From contig NZ_QNRR01000002.1 of the NCBI RefSeq assembly GCF_003315205.1, positions 714,881 through 778,880 on the forward strand: 64,000 nucleotides of DNA, written 5' to 3'. Source of the stretch: Roseimicrobium gellanilyticum. GTDB lineage: Bacteria; Verrucomicrobiota; Verrucomicrobiia; Verrucomicrobiales; Verrucomicrobiaceae. Positions 1 through 8,925 of the stretch are shown here, one piece after another; within the stretch, counting starts at the first letter, position 1, and the number at the start of each line of letters is the position of its first letter. The notes beneath the pieces are model-generated. The model was not told where the DNA came from, made no database searches, and worked only from the letters and a program-made list of their open reading frames with translations. Position numbers and translations under genes: made by a program.

Positions 1-568
1 CCATATCACGGCAGGAGCCCGTTCCCAATGCAAGGGTGCCGACCGGTGTCTGGACGCCGGGTTCTTCCCGGCGGCGGTATTTGATGGTGCCGTAGATGCA
101 ACGTCCCACGTGCTCCACCATCTCGAGCGCGGTGGGATGAGCTTCCTCCGGAGGAGGCAGGGAAGCCACCCAAGCGGTGACTTTCGCGTGGTCGTCTGGA
201 TACACTGACGCGATGTAACCCTGAACCACGGGAAGCTCCATCTGGGGGTAGGTGACGGGTAGGGGAGTGAGCGAGGAACGGCTCACTTTTAGTGGGGCAG
301 CGTCCTCAGCCCGTGGCATGCGGTCGATGACGACTTCGTTCCTGATTTCCAGCCGGTCTGCGGCTTCATCGAACTGGGCCAGAGCGACGTTGTTGCCAAA
401 GATGTCATTCAGCCAGTAGAGGCGGGGCTGCGGTACGATGGTGAGATGGTGTTTCACCACCGTGATTTCATGCCCCTCCCGCGGTCGCAGGACGAGCCGG
501 TGCATGCCAAACTGCACCGGTGCCTTATACCGGTAGACGGTGCGATGCATGATGTGGAAGCGATCCAT
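1..568 (-). CDS. Transglutaminase-like protein, N-terminal part (runs off window)
   Basis: The reverse strand reads open from an ATG at 568 (a GTG lies one codon upstream) to the window edge. The product begins MDRFHIMHRTVYRYKAPV and shows the beta-sandwich start typical of the bacterial transglutaminase N-terminal domain (RxVYRYxxPV...HRLVLRPRE). The last readable residues are GTGSCRDM, which fits the catalytic Cys motif of transglutaminase-like cysteine proteases; the His and Asp lie outside the window. It starts 17 bases after the stop of another transglutaminase-like gene, so the two are probably co-transcribed. In such pairs the substrate is usually unknown; a peptidase or amidase role is inferred from the fold only. 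Confidence 0.8.
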   Translation of the reverse strand, partial: MDRFHIMHRTVYRYKAPVQFGMHRLVLRPREGHEITVVKHHLTIVPQPRLYWLNDIFGNNVALAQFDEAADRLEIRNEVVIDRMPRAEDAAPLKVSRSSLTPLPVTYPQMELPVVQGYIASVYPDDHAKVTAWVASLPPPEEAHPTALEMVEHVGRCIYGTIKYRRREEPGVQTPVGTLALGTGSCRDM

Positions 569-585
569 CACCCAGTACCTGAGAA

Positions 586-1464
586 TTACGCGGCCCGGTT
601 AGCTGAGGGATTTGCAGCGTCGTGACACACCACGGTGGTGCCGAGTTCCTCAGGAGTCATCTTCTTGTAGGAGGGGTCAAGCGCGAGGCACTCCACGGAC
701 TGCCGCTCGAGTTTCAGGCTGCCGAAGGCCGTGCAGACAGAGACATCCGCGGCATCCCGTCCCGTGCCGATGCGCACTACGCCATCCGGCGAGGCCAGGC
801 CGGTGGCATCCCACAGGATCCAGCGCCCACCGATCCACGTCTCAAAGCACGCGTGGAAGTCCGGCGGCTCCAGTTCAAACGCATACCCCGTGAAGTAGCG
901 AGCCGGGATGTTCATGGCGCGGCAGAAAGCGATGCCCAGGTGTGCAAAGTCCCGGCAAACACCTGCACGCTCCACCAGGGTGTCCACGGATGAGGTGTTG
1001 GCATCTGTGGAGCCACTCACATAGGCAATGTGGCGCGAGATCCACGCCACGATCTCCTGCACGGTCTCCACGGCAGAATTCTCCTTCCCGAAGTGATCCG
1101 CCGCGAGGCGCCCCATGCGGTCGGACTGGCTGTACCGGCTGGGGTAGATGAAGGGCAGCACATCGAGCCCGAAGGAGGCAGGGGAGGTTTCCTTCAAATC
1201 TCCGGCAGGAAGTTTTTGGAGGCGGGTCTCGACGACAGCCTCATAGACGATGTTGTACACGCCGGGCACCTCCGCATCGATGCGCTCAAAACGGTTCTTG
1301 GTCACGGGACACGTCAGCAAGGTGTGGGGCAGTTTTGGCGAGATGGAAAAATTCTCCTCCAGCACCTTCTGGCAGCCGTTGTCCTGGGCCCGTACATTCA
1401 ACAGAAATACCACCGGCGCTTCCGCGCTGTAGTCCAGTTCGCATCTCACCCGAAATCGCATCAT
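586..1464 (-). CDS. Transglutaminase-like domain protein
   Basis: Product of 292 aa if started at the MMRFRV methionine (1464); an open frame extends to 1596 but the extra 44 residues are Pro/Arg-rich and look non-coding. The triad is visible: Cys in GVCRDFAHLG, His in FHACFETW, Asp in LWDATGL, the classic transglutaminase-like cysteine peptidase pattern. The N-terminal part resembles the beta-rich domain found before the core in this superfamily. No signal peptide is visible, so a cytoplasmic role is likely. It is the upstream member of a two-gene unit with the partial transglutaminase at the window edge. The substrate is unknown. Confidence 0.85.
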   Translation of the reverse strand: MMRFRVRCELDYSAEAPVVFLLNVRAQDNGCQKVLEENFSISPKLPHTLLTCPVTKNRFERIDAEVPGVYNIVYEAVVETRLQKLPAGDLKETSPASFGLDVLPFIYPSRYSQSDRMGRLAADHFGKENSAVETVQEIVAWISRHIAYVSGSTDANTSSVDTLVERAGVCRDFAHLGIAFCRAMNIPARYFTGYAFELEPPDFHACFETWIGGRWILWDATGLASPDGVVRIGTGRDAADVSVCTAFGSLKLERQSVECLALDPSYKKMTPEELGTTVVCHDAANPSANRAA

Positions 1465-1625
1465 TCGTCTCTGGTTCGCGCCCGGTTTTCCCCGTGCATG
1501 CATTCGGTCTGCGTTCGGGGGAGGGAAGGGGGCGCTGGGTGGCACTCTAGTTCCATGCGGGCCAGGCATTTTCACCTTGCACGCGGCCTCAATCACCGCA
1601 CCCTAGCGCCCTCATTTTACCCGCC

Positions 1626-3602
1626 ATGCAAAGCCTTTGGAACGACCAGGAAGCCGCCACCTTCGGAACTGACCCGCTGGGACAGCGTGTCTACACCTCC
1701 CGCCTGCTCGGCCGGAATCCCGCGCTCGTGCTCCACGGCGGCGGCAATACCTCGGTGAAGGTGGAGGAGAAGGATTTCTACGGCGAGCCGGTGAGCCTCT
1801 GCTACGTGAAAGGCTCCGGCTGGGACCTCGCCACCATCGAGCGGGAAGGCTTTGCTCCCGTGCGCATGAGCGCCCTGTTGAAAATGGCCGAGCTGCCCAC
1901 CATGAGCGATCCGGACATGGTTCTGCAGCAGCGCGCGGCGATGACAAATCCGAATGCGCCCGCGGCGAGCATTGAGGCCATCCTGCATGCCATCCTGCCC
2001 TTCAAGTTTGTGGACCACTCCCATGCCAACGCCATCGCCGCGCTGACTGGTAGCAAAGATGGCGAGAAGCGCGTGAAGGAAGTCTTCGGCAAGCGGGTGC
2101 TCGTGGTGCCGTATGTGATGCCCGGCTTCATTCTCGCGAAGACGGTGTGCGAACTCATCAAGGGACGCGACCTCCGCGCGGAAGGCATCGAGGGTATGGT
2201 CCTGCTGAAGCACGGCCTTTTCACCTTCGCGGATGACGCGCGGAAGAGCTACGAACTGCACATCGAGATGGTGACTCAGGCGGAGGAATGGCTCGCGAAG
2301 AAAGTCTCAGGCAAGCAGGTGCAGGAACTGGCCCAGGCAGCCGAGGACCTGAAGGGACTCGCCAAGATGCGCCAGGCTGTGAGCCGTCTGCGCGGTTATC
2401 CGCAGCTTGCCAGGTTGAACGCCTCCCCCGAAGCGGTGGGATATACCCTGAACAAAGATGTGGCCGCCTATGGCACCAAGGGTCCGCTCACACCGGACCA
2501 CAGCATCCGCACGAAGCGCGCTCCGGTGTTCATTGGCGACGATATGGACGCCGCACTGAAGTCCTACGCGGAGGCATACACCGCCTACTTCAAGCGCAAT
2601 GCCAAGGACCACACCATGCTGGATCCCGCCCCACGTTTCGCCATCTGGGCAGGACGCGGCATCGTGAGCTTCGGTGACACGGTGAAGGATGCTGGCATCG
2701 TCCACGACATCGCCACCCACACGGCTGCCACTGTGCAGCTTGGGGAAGTGGCTGGTGGATGGGAGCCGCTCCCTGAGAAGGACATTTTCGAAATCGAATA
2801 CTGGGAACTGGAGCAGGCCAAGCTGCGCAAGGGCCCGGCCCGCAAGGTGCATCAGGGCAAGGTGGCTTTGGTGACTGGCTGCGCGGCAGGCATCGGCTTT
2901 GCGTGCGCGGAGAGCCTCGCGGAGCAGGGCGCCGTCGTCGTGGGCCTCGATCTCAACCCGGAAATCGCCGACATCATGGCGAAGATTGGCGGCCTTGGAA
3001 AAGTGGTGAACCTCACCGATGACGCCGCGGTGCGTGATGCGGTGGAGGACACCGTGCGCCGCTTCGGTGGACTGGACATCGTGGTGTCCAACGCAGGTAT
3101 CTTCACCGCCGGCCAGTACCTCGAAGATCTGGAGCAGGGGAACTGGGACAAGGCCCTCGCTGTGAACCTGACCAGCGCGCAGAAGCTGATGCGCGAGACC
3201 ATTCCGTATCTCAAGCTCGGGGTGGACAGCTCCTTCATCTTCGTAGGCAGCCGCAATGTGAAAGCCCCCGGTCCTGGCGCGGCCAGCTACTCGTGCTCCA
3301 AGGCAGCGCTCACCCAGCTCTGCCGGGTGGCTTCCTTGGAACTCGCCCCCAACAAGGTGCGCGTGAACATCATCCACCCCGATGCCGTCTTCGACACGAA
3401 GCTCTGGACTCCCGAGGCCCTGCAGCGCAGCGCCGAGCGCTACGGCATGACCGTGGAGGAGTACAAGACGAAGAACCTCATGAAGGTGGAAATCAAGAGC
3501 AAGGACATCGGCAACATGGTCTCCGCCATGGCCTCGCCGCTCTTCCTCAAGGTCACCGGCGCCCAGATTCCGGTGGATGGCGGGAATGACCGGGTGATCT
3601 GA
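1626..3602 (+). CDS. Bifunctional class II aldolase / short-chain dehydrogenase
   Basis: A 658-aa two-domain enzyme. The N-terminal half is a class II (zinc) aldolase: the phosphate/substrate loop LHGGGNTSVK near residues 37-46 and the metal-binding segment DHSHANA around 137-143. The C-terminal part is an SDR Rossmann domain with TGCAAGIG from residue 417, the SNAG motif (SNAGIF) and the catalytic YSCSK (Tyr555, Lys559). This architecture is that of the bifunctional rhamnulose-1-phosphate aldolase/alcohol dehydrogenase family, which cleaves deoxy-ketose phosphates and oxidises the resulting lactaldehyde. The exact sugar cannot be told from sequence, and no rhamnose isomerase or kinase is nearby. 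It is divergent from the transglutaminase pair and appears monocistronic. Confidence 0.88.
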   Translation: MQSLWNDQEAATFGTDPLGQRVYTSRLLGRNPALVLHGGGNTSVKVEEKDFYGEPVSLCYVKGSGWDLATIEREGFAPVRMSALLKMAELPTMSDPDMVLQQRAAMTNPNAPAASIEAILHAILPFKFVDHSHANAIAALTGSKDGEKRVKEVFGKRVLVVPYVMPGFILAKTVCELIKGRDLRAEGIEGMVLLKHGLFTFADDARKSYELHIEMVTQAEEWLAKKVSGKQVQELAQAAEDLKGLAKMRQAVSRLRGYPQLARLNASPEAVGYTLNKDVAAYGTKGPLTPDHSIRTKRAPVFIGDDMDAALKSYAEAYTAYFKRNAKDHTMLDPAPRFAIWAGRGIVSFGDTVKDAGIVHDIATHTAATVQLGEVAGGWEPLPEKDIFEIEYWELEQAKLRKGPARKVHQGKVALVTGCAAGIGFACAESLAEQGAVVVGLDLNPEIADIMAKIGGLGKVVNLTDDAAVRDAVEDTVRRFGGLDIVVSNAGIFTAGQYLEDLEQGNWDKALAVNLTSAQKLMRETIPYLKLGVDSSFIFVGSRNVKAPGPGAASYSCSKAALTQLCRVASLELAPNKVRVNIIHPDAVFDTKLWTPEALQRSAERYGMTVEEYKTKNLMKVEIKSKDIGNMVSAMASPLFLKVTGAQIPVDGGNDRVI

Positions 3603-3624
3603 TGCGAATGCTGCCCCCAAGGAG

Positions 3625-3818
3625 CGGCGGCTTTAGCCGCCGGCTCTTCGCGCCCTGGTGCGAGCAAACCAGCAGCTATAAACATGTCTCTGGCCTTTAA
3701 TCTGAATCCGGCTCGAAGTTGCAGTCTGAAGGACTGCGGCAGCCCAGCCCAGGGTTAGGGAGCCTTAGCGACCGACACCCTGGGTAGACGTAAAAATACT
3801 CGGACCCTGAAGGGGTCC
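3625..3818. repeat. Tract of hairpin-forming interspersed repeat sequence
   Basis: The gap between the aldolase and the dehydrogenase (3603-3965) carries four clean inverted repeats. CGGCGGCT/AGCCGCCG pairs at 3625-3632 and 3635-3642. GCAGTC/GACTGC is at 3721-3726 and 3732-3737 with loop TGAAG. CCCAGGGT/ACCCTGGG is at 3748-3755 and 3777-3784. GGACCC/GGGTCC is at 3802-3807 and 3813-3818, again with loop TGAAG. No convincing protein is encoded. From memory, similar tracts are dispersed through Verrucomicrobiota and Planctomycetota genomes; that link is inference. The rest of the gap (3819-3965) shows nothing I can name. Confidence 0.6.
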
Positions 3819-3965
3819 AGGAGAACGATGCCGGGTCTGTTCCGAGCACTTGGCCAAGTCATCCACCACATTCCATCGAATGGCAAAGTATCCCGCCGCC
3901 TGAATATCCCACGCCCGACGCGCGTTTGTTTCTCCCCTTTGCTCTCGCTCACTCAGTTCGTCCCA

Positions 3966-6900
3966 ATGCTCACCCGTTCTTTCCCCGTCACCCTGCTCGT
4001 CGGCTCTCTGGTGCTCAGTGCTGCCAACCTCTCTGCCGCCGAAGCCCCCAAGCCTCTCTTCCAGAGCCCCGAGCTTACCAGTGAAGCCAAGCCGCGTCTG
4101 GTTCCCATCGACATCCCGGTGAAGGGTTTGAAAGAGCTGCACCTCATCGTTTCGGATGAAGGCAGCGACAGCTGCGACTGGGCCGACTGGATTGAGCCGC
4201 AGCTCATCATGGCGGACGGATCGGTGAAGAGCCTCGCGGAGATCCCCTGGAAGTCGGCGGAGTCCGCGCATGGCAAGGCTCAGGTGGGCAAGGCCTACAG
4301 CGGCACGCCGATCCTCGTGGAGGGCAAATCGTACGAAAAAGCCATCGGTGCCCACGCACCGGCAAATGTGGTGTTTGCACTGCCAGAAGGGGCGGAGCGT
4401 TTCACCGCGAAGGTAGCGATTGATGACGGTGGCATGGAGCGCGGCGGGAAACCCAGCAACGCCAGGATGAAGTTCTACGTGTATGCGGAAAAACCTGCCG
4501 AGCTGCCCAAGCCGGACACAGGCCCGTCGCTGGTGCCCACGGATCTATTTGCCGTGCCGGAGGGGCTGGAAGTCACCCTTTGGGCCAGTTCGCCGATGCT
4601 CCGCAACCCCACCAACATCGACTTTGATGCGCAGGGCCGCATGGTGATCGCGGAAGGTGTGAATTACCGCAGCAAAGGTGGACGCCTGAAGGAAGGCGAT
4701 CGCATCGTGATCCTGGAGGACACCAAGGGCGAGGGGAAGGCCGACAAGGTGACCACATTTGTCCAGGAGCCTGCGCTCGCTTCGCCATTGGGTGTCGCAG
4801 TATTCGAGAACAAGTACATCGTCTCCCAGCCACCTGACCTGATTCAATACACGGATGTGAATGGCGATGGCAAGTTCGACCCAGCCGTGGACAAGCGCGA
4901 GGTACTTCTCACGGGCTTCAATGGCAGGCAGCATGACCACAGCCTGCACAGCACAACCGCGGGGCCCGATGGCCAGTGGTATTGGAACCAGGGCAACACG
5001 GGGGCACAGTTCACGGACAAGTCGGGCAAGACCTTCTACATGGGCAGCCCGTACATGCTGCCGGAGATCGCAGGTAAGAAGAGCGATGACGGCAATGTGT
5101 GGATCGGCGGTTTCCTCGCACGTATGAATCCGGATGGCTCGAACGTGACCATCCTCGGCCACAACTTCCGCAACAGCTACGAGCAGGCCATCACCTCTTT
5201 CGGTGACATCTTCCAGAGCGACAACGATGACCCGCCCGCCTGCCGCGTGACGGAAGTCATGGAGGGAGGCAACGCCGGCTTCGCCTCCGCAGACGGCCTG
5301 CGCTCCTGGGGAGCTGACAAACGCCCTGGCCAGGACACACCCACCGCAGAGTGGCGTCAGGAAGACCCCGGCACCATGCCTTCGGGTGATGTGTACGGCG
5401 GCGGCTCACCAACGGGTGTGGCCTTCTATGAGAATGGCGTTTTGGACAACAAATGGCGTGGCCTTCTTCTCGCCTGTGAGGCGGGCAAGAACGTGATCTA
5501 CGGTTACCTCCCGCAGCAGGATGGTGCAGGCTTCAAGCTGGAACGTTTCGATTTCGTCACCTCGAATAAGGAGAAGGAATTTGCCGGTTCCGACTTCCAG
5601 GGTGGCAAGCCCAGCTTCGAGCTGAAAACCAAGTTCCGCCCCAGCGATGTCTGCGTCGGTCCGGATGGCGCCATTTACGTGGCAGACTGGTTCGATGCTC
5701 GCGTGGGCGGGCACGGCACTCTGGATGATGCCTTCACCGGATCCATTTACCGCATCGCACCGAAGGGATTCAAACCGGTTGTTCCCAAGTTTGATCTCAA
5801 CACCACGGAAGGTCAGATCGCCGCGCTGAAGAGCCCTGCGGTGAATGTGCGCTACGGTGGCTTCACCCGCTTGAAGGCGCAAGGCGCGAAGGCCGTGCCA
5901 GCGGTGACCGCCCTGCTGAAGGACGAGAATCCCTACATCGTGGCGCGCGCTATCTGGCTGCTCGCGCAGATGGGTGAGGACGGAAAGAAGAACGTGGCCA
6001 AGCAACTCGTGCTGCCGGATTCTTATCGTCGACTCGTGGCCTATCGTGCCCTGCGCCGCGTGGGTTATCCTCTTGATGTGGTGAAGTTCAGCAATGACAA
6101 GTCTCCCGCGGTGCGCCGTGAGGTCGCGCTCTCACTGCGCGGTTCCTGGGGACCGAAGCAGGCGGAAGCGCTCACGAACATTGCCAAGCAGTTCGATGGC
6201 AAGGACCGCAGCTATCTTGAAGCCATTGGTCTCGGCTGCACAGGAAATGAAAAGGCAGCTTTCGAAGCCTTGCAACTCGCCCTCGGTGGCACCGCAGCTG
6301 AGTGGACCGATGCCTTTGCCTGGCTGGCCTGGAGACTCCATCCTGCGGAAGCCGTGCACGCCTTCAAGGCTCGCGCCCTCATGACCACCCTGAGCGATGA
6401 GCAACGCAAGCTCATGATCACCGCGCTGGCCTTCGTGAAGACCCGCGAGGCCGCAGGTGCGATGATCGAGCTGACCCACACGAAGGATTTCCCGTTCAAG
6501 GAGCAAACCATGTGGTGGGCCATGAATCGCAAGAATAGCGACTGGAAAGGCTTCGACGTGGAAGGTGGCCTCAAGGCCCTTGGCCTCTACGATCCAGACA
6601 AGGTGAAACTCACTGCCGTGGAAATGCCGCCTGAGCCGAAGGACGGTCCGAAGCTGCCAGAGGTGTCAGAAATCGTGAAGCTCAAGGGCGATGTCGCGAG
6701 TGGCCAGGCCCGGGTGGCCGTGTGCTATACCTGCCACAAGGTGGACAAGGGCGGCGTGGAGTTTGGCCCAGACCTCACCGCTTTCGGGAAACTGCAGCCC
6801 GCGGAAGTCATCATCACCGGCATCGCCAAACCCTCCGCCGATATCTCCCACGGCTTCGAAGGTCGGGAAGTAAAGACCAAGGACGGCCTCACCATCACCG

Positions 6901-7085
6901 GCATGGTCCTCTCCGATGGCGATCCGCTGATCATGAAATGCATGGGCGGCATGGTGCAAACCATCCCACGCTCCAAGATCGCCTCCGTGAACAAGATGAC
7001 GCGCTCCCTCATGTATGAGCCCCAGTTGCTGGGACTCGATGCGCAGGCCATCGCGGACATCGTGGCGTATTTGAAGTCCCTGTAA
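3966..7085 (+). CDS. PVC-type membrane-bound dehydrogenase with NPCBM-like, beta-propeller, HEAT and CxxCH heme domains
   Basis: Length is 1039 aa from the ATG at 3966, chosen because it is followed by a clean signal peptide (MLTRSFPVTLLVGSLVLSA, cleavage near AAEA); the open frame starts further upstream at 3828 without one. Domain order: an NPCBM/NEW2-like carbohydrate-binding module (roughly 40-180, KAIGAHAPANVVFALP), a beta-propeller of the 'putative membrane-bound dehydrogenase' family beginning FAVPEGLEVTLWA, an alpha-helical HEAT-like region around 620-850, and a C-terminal cytochrome-like domain with CYTCH (first Cys residue 920) followed by GPDLTAFGK and ending DIVAYLKSL. Such proteins are abundant in Planctomycetes and Verrucomicrobia and are thought to act in periplasmic oxidation of sugars or polysaccharides; the substrate is not determined. 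Confidence 0.88.
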   Translation: MLTRSFPVTLLVGSLVLSAANLSAAEAPKPLFQSPELTSEAKPRLVPIDIPVKGLKELHLIVSDEGSDSCDWADWIEPQLIMADGSVKSLAEIPWKSAESAHGKAQVGKAYSGTPILVEGKSYEKAIGAHAPANVVFALPEGAERFTAKVAIDDGGMERGGKPSNARMKFYVYAEKPAELPKPDTGPSLVPTDLFAVPEGLEVTLWASSPMLRNPTNIDFDAQGRMVIAEGVNYRSKGGRLKEGDRIVILEDTKGEGKADKVTTFVQEPALASPLGVAVFENKYIVSQPPDLIQYTDVNGDGKFDPAVDKREVLLTGFNGRQHDHSLHSTTAGPDGQWYWNQGNTGAQFTDKSGKTFYMGSPYMLPEIAGKKSDDGNVWIGGFLARMNPDGSNVTILGHNFRNSYEQAITSFGDIFQSDNDDPPACRVTEVMEGGNAGFASADGLRSWGADKRPGQDTPTAEWRQEDPGTMPSGDVYGGGSPTGVAFYENGVLDNKWRGLLLACEAGKNVIYGYLPQQDGAGFKLERFDFVTSNKEKEFAGSDFQGGKPSFELKTKFRPSDVCVGPDGAIYVADWFDARVGGHGTLDDAFTGSIYRIAPKGFKPVVPKFDLNTTEGQIAALKSPAVNVRYGGFTRLKAQGAKAVPAVTALLKDENPYIVARAIWLLAQMGEDGKKNVAKQLVLPDSYRRLVAYRALRRVGYPLDVVKFSNDKSPAVRREVALSLRGSWGPKQAEALTNIAKQFDGKDRSYLEAIGLGCTGNEKAAFEALQLALGGTAAEWTDAFAWLAWRLHPAEAVHAFKARALMTTLSDEQRKLMITALAFVKTREAAGAMIELTHTKDFPFKEQTMWWAMNRKNSDWKGFDVEGGLKALGLYDPDKVKLTAVEMPPEPKDGPKLPEVSEIVKLKGDVASGQARVAVCYTCHKVDKGGVEFGPDLTAFGKLQPAEVIITGIAKPSADISHGFEGREVKTKDGLTITGMVLSDGDPLIMKCMGGMVQTIPRSKIASVNKMTRSLMYEPQLLGLDAQAIADIVAYLKSL

Positions 7086-7158
7086 GTGGCTCAGAGATAG
7101 ATATTACAGGACCCTTGTCATCAAAACTTTGCCCACGGGGAAACTTGTGTGGCGAAGC

Positions 7159-7215
7159 CACCTTGGACTGCGCGCAGCCTGCTGCCGCTTTCCAGAGTCC
7201 ACAGCCTGCTGTGGC
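7159..7215. repeat. GC-rich hairpin repeat, copy 1
   Basis: The segment has GCAGCCTGCTGC-type palindromic blocks: GCAGCCTGCTGC in the middle and CACAGCCTGCTGTG at the end. It aligns with 49730-49783, sharing TGGACTG, GCGCAGC, GCTTTCC and GCAGCCTGCTG-like blocks in the same order and orientation. It therefore looks like a dispersed REP-like element. It lies in the 252-base gap after the dehydrogenase gene, where it could also serve as mRNA 3' structure. No open frame of interest covers it. Confidence 0.55.
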
Positions 7216-7337
7216 GATGGTGACCACCGCCAACCCATGTAGACCTTCAGCATGGTCTTCTTCATTCTGTGTATTCGGGAATCGTCTGAATTCCTTGAAG
7301 ACTTCAGCACGGATACCGTCTACTCACCTGAATCAGT

Positions 7338-8084
7338 ATGCCCGAGCTTGAGTCACAGGCATCGAAGACCCGGAAGCGTAGCCGCTTGCTGGTACTTGCT
7401 TCGCTACTCGTGCTGGCTCTCTCCTGCGTGCCCCCCGGTTGGAACTACTACCGAGTGGCGGCAGTACAAAATGCGCTTCAACGGAACTGGGAAATCAGGT
7501 TCGAGAAAGATGGGAAACCGGATGCGATGCCGAAGTTTCTGGATGACAAGGTACAAGAACTGTTGGGACATACGGAAAACAGGTGGGGAGAGCAGATTCC
7601 CTGCGTCGTTTTTCGAGAGCGTGTACGGGCCATGTTTCGCGGACGCATCGACGAGATCCACATTTACTATCCTGAGGACATTCGGGGAGACCTCGGTGCG
7701 GCTCTGCTCAAGTTTGGGGAGTTGAGGAAACTGGTTGTGTTCGAGAATGAGGAACACCTTCCCGCGGAAGCTTCCTACAAGTTGCTGTGCCAGCGGCTTC
7801 GGAGCTCGAAGAACCTGGAAGAGTTGGAACTAGGAGGTGGCCAAATCACCAGTGATGCCCTGGCTCCTCTGGCAGGGCACCCGAAGCTGAGAAGGCTGAA
7901 TATTTCAGGCAGTTACCGCCTTACCGTCGATGTCCTTGAGACATTCAAGACACTTCCCGCTCTTGCCACACTCGAAATAGAAGACATTTATGGCCCAGCT
8001 GAGGAGGAGTGGAAATCTCCCGCGCTACACGCACAGTTTCGTGAAGCTTTGCCAGGGGTAACATTGACACTTCCGCAACCATAG
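7338..8084 (+). CDS. Membrane-anchored LRR-like protein, tandem copy 1
   Basis: A 248-aa protein of unknown function. A basic N-terminus (SKTRKRSR) is followed by one hydrophobic segment (about residues 17-31), then an exported or cytoplasmic domain. The C-terminal half has leucine-rich-repeat character: LEELELGGGQITSDALAPLAGHPKLRRLNIS, in register with LTVDVLETFKTLPALATLEI. The next gene encodes a paralogue with the same layout, including the YYRxAAVQxAL motif after the membrane segment and the ending LPGVTLxLPQP. The two are separated by only 12 bases and are probably one operon. No catalytic residues are recognisable, so a protein-interaction role is a guess. Confidence 0.75.
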   Translation: MPELESQASKTRKRSRLLVLASLLVLALSCVPPGWNYYRVAAVQNALQRNWEIRFEKDGKPDAMPKFLDDKVQELLGHTENRWGEQIPCVVFRERVRAMFRGRIDEIHIYYPEDIRGDLGAALLKFGELRKLVVFENEEHLPAEASYKLLCQRLRSSKNLEELELGGGQITSDALAPLAGHPKLRRLNISGSYRLTVDVLETFKTLPALATLEIEDIYGPAEEEWKSPALHAQFREALPGVTLTLPQP

Positions 8085-8096
8085 AGGAGCACGTGG

Positions 8097-8852
8097 ATGT
8101 CCTCCAAGACCATGTCCGACTCCAACGACTTGCTTGAGAAGAAGTCCCGCGGGCACCGCCCCCGCTGGCACTACTTTGCAGCGCTGGCCGTCATTCTGCT
8201 TTGCTGGTCACTGGCAGCGTGGCGTTACTACCGTATTGCGGCGGTGCAGGACGCGTTGAGTCGGGACTATGAAATTTCCTTCGGAGAGCCTCGGCCGTTC
8301 GGGATGCCTGAGGCATTGGATAGTGCCGTGCAACGATATCTGGTTGGCAAGCGAGAGACCTGGAAGCGGTACAATCCCGAAATCGTTTACGGGGAGCGTG
8401 TCCGCGGCATTTTCCGGGGAAGCATCAGGGAGATGGGCATTTACTATCACGAGGGGTTTCGCAATGACTTGGGCGCGGCGTTGCTCCGTTTCCCAGAGTT
8501 GAAGAAGCTTGAGATCTTCGAAAACAGCTCACACAAGGGTGATTACAAGCTGCTGTGCGAGAGCCTCAGACGGTTGCGCAATCTGGAAGAGCTTGAGTTG
8601 GGAGGCCCGCAGATCAATGACGATGCCATCGCATCCCTGGCAGGGCACTCCAAGCTTAAGAAACTGAACATCTCCTACAGCGAATTCCTGACCCCTGACG
8701 TTCTGCGCACACTGAAGTCACTACCCAATTTGGACACGCTTGAGATCGGGGACATGTATGGCCCTGGTGAGAAGGAGTGGAGGTCACCGGAGGTTCTCGC
8801 CCGTTTCCGTGAACAATTGCCTGGCGTGACGCTGAAGCTGCCACAGCCATGA
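8097..8852 (+). CDS. Membrane-anchored LRR-like protein, tandem copy 2
   Basis: A 251-aa paralogue of the preceding gene, similar along its whole length (roughly half the residues by eye). It has a basic N-terminus, a membrane segment around residues 27-42, the YYRIAAVQDAL motif, the ERVRGIFRGSIREMGIYY block and two LRR-like units (NLEELELGGPQINDDAI, LKKLNIS). A good ribosome-binding site, GAGGAG, sits about 7 bases before the ATG at 8097; a second ATG at 8112 is possible. The function is unknown. The pair arose by local duplication and has diverged considerably, unlike the isomerase pair downstream. Confidence 0.75.
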   Translation: MSSKTMSDSNDLLEKKSRGHRPRWHYFAALAVILLCWSLAAWRYYRIAAVQDALSRDYEISFGEPRPFGMPEALDSAVQRYLVGKRETWKRYNPEIVYGERVRGIFRGSIREMGIYYHEGFRNDLGAALLRFPELKKLEIFENSSHKGDYKLLCESLRRLRNLEELELGGPQINDDAIASLAGHSKLKKLNISYSEFLTPDVLRTLKSLPNLDTLEIGDMYGPGEKEWRSPEVLARFREQLPGVTLKLPQP

Positions 8853-8925
8853 GATACTTAAAGGGAGTGAGTTGGATGACCGGCTCCCACGTGCATAAAC
8901 GCCAGTCGTTAGGCCGCCACGCGCG

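Noticed and set aside
2307-3620. Long open frame opposite the aldolase/dehydrogenase
   Set aside because: Antisense to a two-domain enzyme with intact motifs; composition typical of a shadow frame.
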